Made by a program: the position numbers and the translations under genes
The notes under the pieces: generated by a model
Seen by the model: the letters and a program-made list of their open reading frames with translations, nothing else
The model's database searches: none
Told to the model about the DNA's origin: nothing
From: Litchfieldella qijiaojingensis
GTDB lineage: Bacteria; Pseudomonadota; Gammaproteobacteria; Pseudomonadales; Halomonadaceae
Length of the DNA stretch: 41,275 nt
Direction of reading: 5' to 3'
Assembly (NCBI RefSeq): GCF_014651875.1
Contig: NZ_BMXS01000021.1
Location: forward strand, 39,545-80,819
In this document: piece by piece, positions 32,705-41,275 of the stretch
Numbering within the stretch: position 1 is the stretch's first letter
Layout of the letters: the number at the start of each line of letters is the position of its first letter

Positions 32705-35305
32705 ATGCGATTCGATAAATTCACTGGCAAGCTGCAGAATGCTGTAGCCGACGCCCAGTCGCTGGCAGTGGGGCGCGGGCATAATCAGCTTGACCCTGGC
32801 CACCTGCTGATGGCGCTGCTGGATGCCACCGATAGTGGTATCAAGGGGCTGGTGCAGAAGGCCGGTGGCGACACCGGCAAGCTGCGCAGCGGGCTGGTTC
32901 AGTATCTGGATAATTTGCCCGAGGTTGGCCAGTTCACCGGCGAAGTGCAGCCGTCGCGTGATTTCGTACGGCTGTTCAACCTGGCCGACCGCGAAGCCCA
33001 GAAGCGTGGCGACCAGTTCATCGCCAGCGAGTTGGTGCTGCTGGTCGCGCTGGATATGGGGCATGCCGTGACCAAGGTGTTGACCCAGGCCGGCCTGACC
33101 CGTAAAGCGGTCGAGGCTGCCATCGACAGCTTGCGCGGCGGACAGTCCGTCGACGACGCCAACGCCGAGGAGAATCGCGAGGCGCTGGATAAATACACTC
33201 TGGATCTCACCGCGCGTGCCGCCGAGGGCAAGCTCGATCCGGTGATCGGCCGCGACGACGAGATTCGCCGTACCATTCAGGTGCTGCAGCGGCGCACCAA
33301 GAACAATCCGGTATTGATCGGCGAACCCGGCGTGGGCAAGACCGCCATCGTCGAGGGGCTGGCCAATCGCATCGTCGATGGCGAGGTGCCCGAGGGGCTC
33401 AAGGACAAGCGCGTGCTTGCGCTGGACATGGGCGCCTTACTGGCCGGTGCCAAGTATCGGGGCGAATTCGAGGAGCGCCTGAAGGCAGTGCTCAACGAAC
33501 TGGCCCAGGAAGAGGGGCGGGTGATCCTGTTCATCGACGAGCTGCACACCATGGTTGGTGCAGGCAAGGCCGAGGGTGCCATGGACGCGGGCAATATGTT
33601 GAAGCCCGCCTTGGCACGTGGCGAGTTGCACTGCGTGGGGGCCACCACGCTCGATGAGTACCGCAAGCACATCGAGAAGGATGCCGCACTCGAGCGTCGC
33701 TTCCAGAAGGTGCTGGTCGACGAACCCTCCGAAGAGGACACCATTGCCATCCTGCGTGGCCTCAAGGAACGTTATGAAGTCCATCACCGGCTTACCATCA
33801 CCGATTCGGCGATCATCGCCGCGGCCAAGCTGTCGGCGCGTTACATCACCGATCGTCAACTGCCCGACAAGGCCATCGACCTGATCGACGAAGCTTCGTC
33901 GCGCATTCGCATGGAGCTCGATTCCATGCCTGAGGAGATGGATCGTCTCGATCGCCGTCTGATCCAGCTCAAGATGGAGCGTGAGCAGCTCAAGAAGGAG
34001 ACCGACGAGGCCTCCAAAAAGCGACTCGAGACTTTGGAGGCGCAGATCGATGAGCTGTCTCGTGAATACGCCGACCTGGAAGAGGTCTGGAAGGCCGAGA
34101 AGGCTAGCATCGAAGGCGCGGCCCAGTACAAGGCCGAGCTCGACAAGGCGCGCGTCGAACTTGACGCCGCCAAGCGCCAGGGCGACTTGGGCCGGATGTC
34201 CGAGTTGCAGTATGGGGTGATTCCTGAGCTCGAACGCAAGATCAAGGAAGCCGAAGAGGGCGAAGCGGCGCAAGCCAGCGAGCACAAGCTGTTGCGTTCC
34301 AGTGTTACCGAGGAAGAAGTTGCCGAGGTGGTGTCGCGCTGGACTGGCATCCCGGTGGCCAAGATGCTCGAGGGCGAACGCGACAAGCTGCTGCGCATGG
34401 AAGAGGCGCTGCACGCGCGCGTCATCGGCCAGGACGAGGCGGTCACCGCTGTGGCCAATGCCGTGCGCCGTTCCCGGGCGGGATTGGCCGATCCCAATCG
34501 TCCCAACGGTTCCTTCCTGTTCCTCGGTCCCACTGGGGTGGGCAAGACCGAGCTGTGCAAGGCGTTGGCCAGCTTCCTGTTCGATACCGAGGAGGCCATG
34601 GTACGCATCGACATGTCCGAGTTCATGGAGAAGCACTCCGTGGCGCGACTGATTGGCGCGCCGCCGGGCTATGTCGGCTATGAGGAAGGTGGCTACCTGA
34701 CTGAGGCAGTGCGTCGCAAGCCCTATTCGGTGCTGCTGCTAGACGAGGTCGAGAAAGCCCATCACGACGTCTTCAACATCCTGTTGCAGGTGCTGGAGGA
34801 TGGCCGCCTCACTGATGGCCAGGGACGTACCGTCGACTTCCGCAACACCGTGATCGTGATGACCTCCAACATGGGCTCGGACATCATCCAGCGCATGGGA
34901 AGCAGCGACAACGGTGATGTCGATAAGAATTATGCCGAAATGAAGGAAATGGTGATGGCGGTGGTTGCCGATCACTTCCGCCCCGAGTTGATCAACCGCA
35001 TTGACGAGGTGGTGGTGTTTCACGCCTTGGGGCAGGAGCAGATCCAAGCCATCGCCGAGATTCAGCTCGACCGTCTTCGCGACCGGCTCGCCGAGCACGA
35101 TCTCAAGCTGGAGGTCAGCAGCGACGCCTTGGCCCAACTCGCCGTGGTGGGTTTCGACCCGGTATATGGTGCCCGACCGCTCAAGCGCGCGATCCAGAGC
35201 CGGATCGAGAACCCTCTGGCCCAGGACCTGCTGGCCGGAAAGTTCGTGCCGGGCGATACCATCAAGGTGAAGACCGACGACGGTCGTCTGGTGTTCAGCA
35301 AGTAA
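32705..35305 (+). CDS. clpB: ATP-dependent disaggregase ClpB
   Basis: The 866-residue Hsp100 chaperone (E. coli 857) extracts polypeptides from aggregates together with DnaK. The N domain is residues 1-145. AAA-1 has Walker A GEPGVGKT (206-213) and Walker B FIDELH. The coiled-coil M domain (about 410-530, [20 protein letters not shown]) is present, as expected for ClpB and not ClpA. AAA-2 has GPTGVGKT (608-615) and [17 protein letters not shown] site precedes the ATG by seven bases. The sigma32 promoter upstream and a terminator downstream make it a single-gene heat-shock unit. Confidence 0.98.
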   Translation: MRFDKFTGKLQNAVADAQSLAVGRGHNQLDPGHLLMALLDATDSGIKGLVQKAGGDTGKLRSGLVQYLDNLPEVGQFTGEVQPSRDFVRLFNLADREAQKRGDQFIASELVLLVALDMGHAVTKVLTQAGLTRKAVEAAIDSLRGGQSVDDANAEENREALDKYTLDLTARAAEGKLDPVIGRDDEIRRTIQVLQRRTKNNPVLIGEPGVGKTAIVEGLANRIVDGEVPEGLKDKRVLALDMGALLAGAKYRGEFEERLKAVLNELAQEEGRVILFIDELHTMVGAGKAEGAMDAGNMLKPALARGELHCVGATTLDEYRKHIEKDAALERRFQKVLVDEPSEEDTIAILRGLKERYEVHHRLTITDSAIIAAAKLSARYITDRQLPDKAIDLIDEASSRIRMELDSMPEEMDRLDRRLIQLKMEREQLKKETDEASKKRLETLEAQIDELSREYADLEEVWKAEKASIEGAAQYKAELDKARVELDAAKRQGDLGRMSELQYGVIPELERKIKEAEEGEAAQASEHKLLRSSVTEEEVAEVVSRWTGIPVAKMLEGERDKLLRMEEALHARVIGQDEAVTAVANAVRRSRAGLADPNRPNGSFLFLGPTGVGKTELCKALASFLFDTEEAMVRIDMSEFMEKHSVARLIGAPPGYVGYEEGGYLTEAVRRKPYSVLLLDEVEKAHHDVFNILLQVLEDGRLTDGQGRTVDFRNTVIVMTSNMGSDIIQRMGSSDNGDVDKNYAEMKEMVMAVVADHFRPELINRIDEVVVFHALGQEQIQAIAEIQLDRLRDRLAEHDLKLEVSSDALAQLAVVGFDPVYGARPLKRAIQSRIENPLAQDLLAGKFVPGDTIKVKTDDGRLVFSK

Positions 35306-35337
35306 CTCTCTCAACCGGTCGCGTCCACGACCCCTCG

Positions 35338-35370
35338 GCCCGCTTCTCTTCTTGAGAGGCGGGCATTTTT
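35338..35370 (+). terminator. clpB terminator
   Basis: An 11-bp stem (35338-35348 with 35354-35364, one G-U pair) has a TTCTT loop and is followed by ATTTTT. It is a standard intrinsic terminator. Confidence 0.88.
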
Positions 35371-35434
35371 GCCTATCCCCGGCGTTTTTCCTTGCCGATT
35401 GGTCGTGTTTGGGCTACCCGACGCTGTTTCACGG

Positions 35435-35764
35435 TTGACAGTCTCGCGGCGCTATTGGAATCTTGACGGTTCCTGATTACGGGCGCGGACGTTAACGGGC
35501 AATCCCCTATCACCGCGCGAAGGGTAGGCCTCATGGCCTCTACCCGCCGAAGGACATTCCGGGTTTGGGCTAACCGCCTGGCCTGGCCAACGCCCCCGAC
35601 GCGGCAAACCGCCGTGATGAGAGTGCAGGCCCCAACCGGGCCTAAGGACGCCAGGGTTTGGCATCAGGTGCCGGCATTGACCGGCAGCGGCATACCGCCG
35701 CACTCGAACGCCGTAGCGCTATCGCGCACGGCATGGCACTCGAGACCTCCAGGGGAGAGACACA
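35435..35764 (+). promoter_or_regulatory. ilvI promoter and long structured leader
   Basis: A perfect TTGACA (35435-35440) has only a weak -10 (GAATCT) 17 bases on. About 290 bases then precede the ilvI GTG. Hairpins in order: GCGCGG/CCGCGC; GGGTA..GGCC with a TCAT loop (35522-35545); GCGG-CAAA-CCGC; AGGCCC-CAACC-GGGCCT; TGCCGG-N6-CCGGCA; GCGG-CATA-CCGC; GCCGT..ACGGC. I find no short reading frame rich in Ile, Val or Leu. The structure suggests a cis-acting RNA rather than peptide attenuation; no T-tract terminator is visible. Confidence 0.55.
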
Positions 35765-37489
35765 GTGGAACTGCTTTCCGGCGCCGATATGATCGCCCGC
35801 TTCCTTCAGGACGAGGGCGTCGAATACATCTACGGTTATCCCGGTGGAGCGGCGTTGCATATCTACGACGCCCTGTTCCGTCAGGATAAGGTCAAGCACA
35901 TTCTGGTGCGACACGAACAGGCCGCCACTCACGCCGCCGATGGCTATGCCCGTGCATCGGGCAAGCCGGGCGTGGTGTTGGTCACCTCCGGCCCCGGCGC
36001 AACCAACGCCGTGACCGGTATTGCCACCGCCTACATGGACTCGATTCCGATGGTGGTGTTGTGCGGTCAGGTGATGAGCCACCTGATCGGCGACGATGCC
36101 TTCCAGGAGACCGATATCATCGGCGTGACTCGCCCGATCGTGAAGCACAGCTTCTCGATACGGCATCCCTCCGAGATTCCCGAAGTTCTCAAGAAGGCCT
36201 TCTACCTGGCCTCGACCGGGCGGCCTGGCCCAGTAGTGGTGGACATACCCAAGGACATGACCGCTCCCACCGAGCGCTACGAGTATGTCTATCCGAAGAA
36301 GGTCAAGCTGCGCTCCTACAACCCGGTCACCCGTGGTCATACCGGCCAGATCAAGAAAGCCGTCGAGCTGATGCTCAAGGCCAAGCGCCCAGTGTTTTAC
36401 ACCGGCGGCGGTGTGGTCACCGGCAATGCCAGCGAGGCGCTGACCGACTTGGTGCAGCGGCTAGGCTTCCCGATAACCACCACCTTGATGGGGATCGGTT
36501 CCTACCCGCAGGGAGACCGTCAGTGCCTGGGCTGGCTGGGCATGCATGGCTCCTACGAGTCGAACATGGTCATGCACCACTCTGACCTGGTCATTGCCAT
36601 CGGGGCGCGTTTCGATGACCGGGTGACCAACAACACCTCCAAATTCTGCCCCACGGCCAAGATCATCCACGTCGATATCGATCCTAGTTCGGTGTCGAAG
36701 ACGGTACGTGCCGATGTGCCCATCGTCGGGCCGGCCCAGGGCGTTATCAACGAAATGATCAGCCTGGTGCAGGGCAAGGAGATTGCTCATCCCGAGGCAC
36801 TTGCCGAATGGTGGGAGAAGATCGACGGTTGGCGCGAGGAGCGACACGGCAAGCTCTACGAGCCATCGCAGCCGGGCGAACAACTCAAGCCGCAGGAGGT
36901 GATCGAGGCACTGTACAAGGCTACTCGCGGCGAGGCGTTCATCACCACCGATGTGGGGCAGCACCAGATGTTCGCCGCACAGTACTACAAGTTCGCCAAG
37001 CCCAATCGCTTCATCACCTCCGGCGGGCTGGGAACCATGGGCTTCGGCTTCCCGGCGGCCATGGGCATCAAGCTCAACTATCCGGATGACCAGGTGATCT
37101 GCGTGACCGGCGAGGGCAGTTTCCAGATGATGATGCAGGAACTGTCGACCTGTAAGCAGTACGGGGTCGGCGTCAAGATCGTCAATCTCAACAATGCCTC
37201 GCTGGGCATGGTGCGCCAGTGGCAAGACCTCAACTACAAGTCCCGTCACGCGCATTCCTACATGGAGTCGCTCCCCGACTTCCAGAAACTGATCGAGTCG
37301 TATGGCTTCACCGCCCTGCGGGTGGAGACGAAGGAAGAGCTCGAGTCGGCCTTGGAACGGACCTTTGCCGACAAGGACGAGCTAGTGTTCCTCGATGTCT
37401 ATGTCGACCCGCGCGAACACGTGTACCCGATGCAGGTGCCCCTGGGCTCCATGCGTGACATGCTGCTTTCGAAGACGGAGCGGACCTGA
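35765..37489 (+). CDS. ilvI: Acetolactate synthase, large (catalytic) subunit
   Basis: The 574-residue thiamine-diphosphate enzyme condenses two pyruvates, or pyruvate with 2-oxobutyrate, in the first common step of valine, leucine and isoleucine synthesis. The catalytic Glu51 is in RHEQAATHAADGYA. GYPGGAALHIYD (24-35) is the N-terminal block, and the diphosphate-binding loop is TGEGSFQMMMQEL with NNASLG. The start is GTG with GGGGAG seven bases before it. It overlaps ilvH by one base. The symbol ilvI or ilvB is a naming choice; the pairing with an IlvH-type subunit supports ilvI. Confidence 0.97.
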   Translation: MELLSGADMIARFLQDEGVEYIYGYPGGAALHIYDALFRQDKVKHILVRHEQAATHAADGYARASGKPGVVLVTSGPGATNAVTGIATAYMDSIPMVVLCGQVMSHLIGDDAFQETDIIGVTRPIVKHSFSIRHPSEIPEVLKKAFYLASTGRPGPVVVDIPKDMTAPTERYEYVYPKKVKLRSYNPVTRGHTGQIKKAVELMLKAKRPVFYTGGGVVTGNASEALTDLVQRLGFPITTTLMGIGSYPQGDRQCLGWLGMHGSYESNMVMHHSDLVIAIGARFDDRVTNNTSKFCPTAKIIHVDIDPSSVSKTVRADVPIVGPAQGVINEMISLVQGKEIAHPEALAEWWEKIDGWREERHGKLYEPSQPGEQLKPQEVIEALYKATRGEAFITTDVGQHQMFAAQYYKFAKPNRFITSGGLGTMGFGFPAAMGIKLNYPDDQVICVTGEGSFQMMMQELSTCKQYGVGVKIVNLNNASLGMVRQWQDLNYKSRHAHSYMESLPDFQKLIESYGFTALRVETKEELESALERTFADKDELVFLDVYVDPREHVYPMQVPLGSMRDMLLSKTERT

Positions 37490-37980
37490 TGCGCCATATC
37501 ATCTCGATCCTGATGGAAAACGAACCCGGCGCCCTGTCCCGCGTGGTGGGGCTCTTTGCCCAGCGTAACTACAACATCGAGACGCTCAACGTGGCGCCCA
37601 CCGATGATCCTACGCTGTCCCGCCTGACGGTGACCACCATCGGTGACGACCGCGTGATCGAGCAGATCACCAAGCATCTCAACAAGCTGATCGACGTGGT
37701 CAAGCTGGTCGACCTGACCGAAGGCAATCACATCGAGCGCGAACTGATGCTGGTCAAGGTCAAGGCCCTGGGCGCGGCTCGCGACGAGGTCAAGCGCACC
37801 GCGGATATCTTCCGTGCGCAGATCGTTGACGTGACGCCGAGCCTGTATACGGTGCAGATCACCGGCGATGCCGGAAAGCTGGATGCCTTCCTGCAGGCGA
37901 TGGCCCCGGTAGGAGTCCTAGAAGTTGCGCGCACCGGCGTCTCGGGGATTGCCCGCGGCGACAAGGTGCTGAGCTTGTAG
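37489..37980 (+). CDS. ilvH: Acetolactate synthase, small (regulatory) subunit
   Basis: The 163-residue subunit has an N-terminal ACT domain (ISILMENEPGALSRVVGLFA, 5-24; RNYNIETLNVAPTDD) that binds valine for feedback, and a C-terminal ferredoxin-like half (ELMLVKVKA onward). It activates IlvI. The ATG overlaps the ilvI stop (TGATG), so the subunits are made in a coupled way. A terminator follows, so ilvC is not in the same transcript unless there is read-through, which ilvY in opposite orientation makes unlikely. Confidence 0.97.
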   Translation: MRHIISILMENEPGALSRVVGLFAQRNYNIETLNVAPTDDPTLSRLTVTTIGDDRVIEQITKHLNKLIDVVKLVDLTEGNHIERELMLVKVKALGAARDEVKRTADIFRAQIVDVTPSLYTVQITGDAGKLDAFLQAMAPVGVLEVARTGVSGIARGDKVLSL

Positions 37981-38006
37981 CCGTCGGCAACCGGCCGCCA
38001 GTCGTC

Positions 38007-38031
38007 AAGCCGCTCTTCGGAGCGGCTTTTT
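38007..38031. terminator. Bidirectional terminator between ilvH and ilvY
   Basis: AAGCCGCTC-TTCG-GAGCGGCTT is a perfect 9-bp stem with a TTCG tetraloop, followed on the plus strand by TTT. On the minus strand the tail is TTGACGAC, weaker. Confidence 0.88.
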
Positions 38032-38053
38032 ACTATCCGGGAGCTACTTGGAT

Positions 38054-38932
38054 TTACACCTCTGCCCATAAGGCGCTGATCAGCGGGCTCTTCAAGCGCC
38101 GCTGTGCCACGCATAAGCCTACATCGTAATGTGGCAGCTCCGGCTTGACCGGAAGTATGCGAATCCGGTCGACCAGCGGGCTATTGTCGAGCACGATCCT
38201 TGGCACTATGCCGACGCCAAACCCTAGGCCCACCATGCTGACGATGGCCTCGTTGCCAGCCACCTGAGCATAGATCTGCGGTGCGATACCCAGCGCCTTG
38301 AACCAGGTGTTGCTATGCTCGCGGGCTAGCCCCGATTCCGAAAGGATCATCGGAACCTGCCGCCACTGTTCGGGGCTCGGGATCTCTGGGTTAGCGGGAA
38401 TCCAGGGGGCTCCATCGCGTGGGGCGATGAACACCAGTGGCGAGGTCGTCATCGGCTTGAAAGCCAGAGACTCGGGCAGCGTGCGTGGGCGCGGAGTGAT
38501 CGCCATGTCTTCTTCGCCGGCCAATACGCGTGCCATGGACTCGGCGGGGTCGCCGGTATGCAACTTGATCTCGATGCGAGGATGGCGTGCGCGAAAGTCG
38601 CTCAGCAGTTCGTAGAGGAAGCTGTAACTGGCGGTGACCGAGCAGTAAATACTGATCTCGCCGGACAACTCTTGGGTTTCCTCCATCAGCGTATGCCGGA
38701 TCAGTTCCCATTGTTCCAGTGCTTCACGCGCGTATTGCTGAAACAACCGACCTTGCCGGGTCAAGGCGACGTGGCGATTGTCGCGCTCGAACAGCGCCAC
38801 GCCTAGACTGTCTTCGAGCTGGCGAATGCTACGGCTCAGGGTCGACGGGCTGACATGGCAGGCATCGCTGGCACGCCCGAAGTGCAGTGTCTCGGTAAGG
38901 CTCAGGAAATGTTGCAGGGGGCGCAGGTCCAT
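38054..38932 (-). CDS. ilvY: LysR-type activator IlvY
   Basis: The 292-residue regulator has a LysR winged helix (HFGRASDACHVSPSTLSRSI, about 17-36) and an inducer domain with IYCSVTASYSFLYELLSDFR, EIKLHTGDPAESM and VAGNEAIVSMVGLGFGVGIV. These blocks match E. coli IlvY closely. IlvY activates ilvC when acetolactate or acetohydroxybutyrate is present and represses itself. Divergence from ilvC with a 177-base gap is the classical arrangement. It separates ilvIH from ilvC here, unlike the ilvIHC order of Pseudomonas. Confidence 0.93.
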   Translation of the reverse strand: MDLRPLQHFLSLTETLHFGRASDACHVSPSTLSRSIRQLEDSLGVALFERDNRHVALTRQGRLFQQYAREALEQWELIRHTLMEETQELSGEISIYCSVTASYSFLYELLSDFRARHPRIEIKLHTGDPAESMARVLAGEEDMAITPRPRTLPESLAFKPMTTSPLVFIAPRDGAPWIPANPEIPSPEQWRQVPMILSESGLAREHSNTWFKALGIAPQIYAQVAGNEAIVSMVGLGFGVGIVPRIVLDNSPLVDRIRILPVKPELPHYDVGLCVAQRRLKSPLISALWAEV

Positions 38933-38964
38933 GGTGGCTATATTTCATTTTTCGGTTCGTGATG

Positions 38965-39009
38965 TTGCAAATATAGCGTTTTACGCAATGCGTTGTCCTG
39001 CCGTATCTT
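38965..39009 (+). promoter_or_regulatory. ilvY-ilvC control region: operator and ilvC promoter
   Basis: TTGC-N16-GCAA (38965-38988) encloses GCGT-TTT-ACGC (38976-38986), and CGCAATGCG (38984-38992) overlaps it. The best ilvC promoter is TTACGC (38981-38986), 17 bases, TATCTT (39004-39009). The poor -35 inside the palindromes fits a promoter that needs bound IlvY. Confidence 0.55.
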
Positions 39010-39073
39010 GTCCGCATCGGCACCAAATACTCCAAGCGCCGCGATAGACGGCGTGGGTTGCCATCAACGCTGA

Positions 39074-40126
<1,053 letters not shown>

Positions 40127-40150
40127 ATGGACTGACTAGCTGATGACAAG

Positions 40151-40176
40151 GAAGGGCGCGGATTTCCGCGCCCTTC
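40151..40176 (+). terminator. ilvC terminator
   Basis: GAAGGGCGCGG-ATTT-CCGCGCCCTTC is an 11-bp perfect stem followed by TTGC. The T-tract is short, but the stem is strong. Confidence 0.75.
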
Positions 40177-40224
40177 TTGCATGGGGATTGGCCGATATTC
40201 GCTATTGTTGATGGACTGAGGGTG

Positions 40225-40256
40225 TAGAATCACAAGGGCGCCTTGGGCGCCTTGTA
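40225..40256 (+). promoter_or_regulatory. pssA -10 and hairpin at the start of its leader
   Basis: TAGAAT (40225-40230) is a likely -10; no good -35 is seen (TTGTTG is only 14 bases away). The leader then begins with ACAAGG(G)CGCC-TTG-GGCGCCTTGT, a hairpin with one bulged G (40232-40256). It may stabilise the 5' end. Confidence 0.4.
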
Positions 40257-40275
40257 TGGCAACGGAACGAGACTC

Positions 40276-41112
40276 ATGAGCCAAGAGCCTAGTAACACCG
40301 AGCATGAAAAGGCCGAACATGCCGACGATGATATTGCCTCCACTTTCGTGCGTGAGACGGAAGTCGTCGAAGAAGCGGTGGAAGACGGCAAGAAGGTGCG
40401 GCGCAGGGGGATCTATCTGCTGCCCAACCTGTTCACGACCTCGGCGCTGTTCTCGGGCTTCTTCGCTGTGGTTGCCGGCATCAATGGCGACTTCACCGCG
40501 GCCGCTGTCGCCATCTTCATTGCCATGATTCTGGATGGTCTGGATGGTCGCGTGGCGCGTCTGACCAATACCCAGAGCGCCTTCGGCGCCGAATACGACA
40601 GCCTCTCCGACATGCTCTCCTTCGGGGTGGCGCCAGGACTGGTGGCCTTTACCTGGATTCTGCAGGATATCGGCAAGACCGGTTGGGTCGTGGCATTCCT
40701 CTATGTGGCTTGTGCCGCCTTGCGATTGGCCCGTTTCAATGTGCAGCTCGGCAGTGTCGACAAGAAGTGGTTCATCGGCTTGCCAAGCCCCTCGGCGGCG
40801 GCCCTGGTGGCGGCCAGCGTGTGGACATTCCACAGCTTCGACGCCGACGCCTTCGGCTTCAAGTTGCTGATGCTGCTGCTTGTGGCGGCTGCCGGTGTGC
40901 TGATGGTCAGCAATATCCGCTATTACAGCTTCAAGGACATCGACCTCAAGGGGCCGGTCCCCTTCGTGGTTCTGCTGGCGATCGTACTCGGCTTCGTCGT
41001 TATTTCGGTCGAGCCCTCAGTGATGCTGCTGCTGCTGTTCGGAGCCTATGTGGCGTCCGGTCCAGTGATGGCGTTGATGCGCAAGATGAGGCGGTCACCC
41101 GGCAAGGAATGA
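40276..41112 (+). CDS. pssA: CDP-diacylglycerol--serine O-phosphatidyltransferase
   Basis: The 278-residue membrane enzyme makes phosphatidylserine, the precursor of phosphatidylethanolamine. The CDP-alcohol phosphotransferase motif is present in full: Asp90-Gly91...Ala94-Arg95...Gly104...Asp108...Asp112. It has about eight membrane spans and a charged N-terminal extension of about 45 residues (rich in Glu and Asp), as in Pseudomonas-type PssA. It is not related to the soluble E. coli enzyme. The ATG at 40276 has GGAACGAG upstream. It follows ilvC, as in Pseudomonas, but after a terminator. Confidence 0.95.
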   Translation: MSQEPSNTEHEKAEHADDDIASTFVRETEVVEEAVEDGKKVRRRGIYLLPNLFTTSALFSGFFAVVAGINGDFTAAAVAIFIAMILDGLDGRVARLTNTQSAFGAEYDSLSDMLSFGVAPGLVAFTWILQDIGKTGWVVAFLYVACAALRLARFNVQLGSVDKKWFIGLPSPSAAALVAASVWTFHSFDADAFGFKLLMLLLVAAAGVLMVSNIRYYSFKDIDLKGPVPFVVLLAIVLGFVVISVEPSVMLLLLFGAYVASGPVMALMRKMRRSPGKE

Positions 41113-41159
41113 ATTTTTTCTCCGTAGGGCTTGTCAGCGGGCCCTGGGATCCGTAAAGT
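41108..41159 (+). promoter_or_regulatory. Strong promoter with UP-like element, probably of an rRNA operon
   Basis: TTGTCA (41131-41136), exactly 17 bases, and TAAAGT (41154-41159) are followed by a GC-rich discriminator and ACGCATCC, as at rrn P1 promoters. An AT-rich tract GAATTTTTT (41111-41119) lies where an UP element would be. The last 110 bases hold no open frame that looks real and resemble an rRNA leader. The rRNA genes themselves are outside the window. Confidence 0.6.
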
Positions 41160-41275
41160 ACGCATCCGCTGCCGGCGACGGGCAAACGTTGCGGGCGGTG
41201 GTGAGTGGCCGAAGTGGCTGTTTTCGTTGGGCTTTTTCGGATCGTTTGGGCGATTCGGGGTTGCACGGAAGCGGC

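Noticed and set aside
33437-34636. 399-codon open frame on the minus strand
   Set aside because: Antisense to clpB, which is certain. Leu/His/Gln-rich shadow without motifs.
35401-35764. Leader peptide for ilvI attenuation
   Set aside because: Short frames starting at GTG 35408 and ATG 35533 contain no run of Ile, Val or Leu codons, and no terminator with a T-tract follows.

Overview
The window is a contiguous piece of a GC-rich gammaproteobacterial chromosome. It is most like a halophilic member of the Halomonadaceae (Halomonas, Chromohalobacter or a relative). The reasons are the sequences of FabA, FabB, RapA and IlvC, and the gene order. The central block rplU-rpmA-obgE-proB-rpsT-murJ-ribF-ileS-lspA-fkpB-ispH-minor pilins-fimT-thiO, followed by bamD-rluD-pgeF-clpB, is the order known from Pseudomonas. 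It is almost all core genome. I see no phage, insertion sequence, CRISPR array or plasmid gene.

Layout. 1-2.1 kb: the end of a lysophospholipid acyltransferase gene, then the unsaturated fatty acid pair fabA-fabB on the minus strand. 2.3-6.8 kb: a PAS-GGDEF-EAL protein, a MerR regulator resembling LitR/CarH but without the cobalamin ligand, a small CbiX-type chelatase, and a TIGR01777 epimerase. 6.8-11.5 kb: rapA, a membrane protein joining an Lgt-like domain to a TlpA-like thioredoxin, a small two-helix membrane protein, and a VOC-fold protein. 11.7-13.7 kb: tRNA-Pro(CGG), ispB, and the divergent rplU-rpmA.

13.8-24.4 kb: plus-strand housekeeping genes for ribosome maturation (obgE), proline (proB), S20, lipid II flipping (murJ), flavins (ribF), IleRS, lipoprotein signal peptidase, a PPIase, and isoprenoid synthesis (ispH). 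24.4-26.4 kb: four prepilin-type genes, a reduced form of the Pseudomonas fimT-to-pilE cluster. 26.5-32.4 kb: thiO, a small zinc-ribbon-like membrane protein, nadE, bamD, rluD, pgeF. 32.6-35.4 kb: clpB behind a sigma32-type promoter. 35.4-41.1 kb: the branched-chain amino acid genes ilvI-ilvH, ilvY and ilvC, then pssA. The window ends in a strong promoter with an UP-like tract, probably of an rRNA operon lying outside.

The most unusual signals are non-coding. Two intergenic elements (29.6 kb and 32.4-32.6 kb) share a GC palindrome just after a stop codon, a degenerate heptamer arm, and a perfect tandem heptamer array of complementary sense; the heptamers themselves differ. There is a long, highly structured ilvI leader with no obvious leader peptide, and a nested hairpin behind rpmA. 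Protein-level points of interest are the cobalamin-less LitR-like regulator beside a CbiX gene, the Lgt-like/TlpA fusion, and the minor-pilin cluster without pilX, pilY1 or pilSR.
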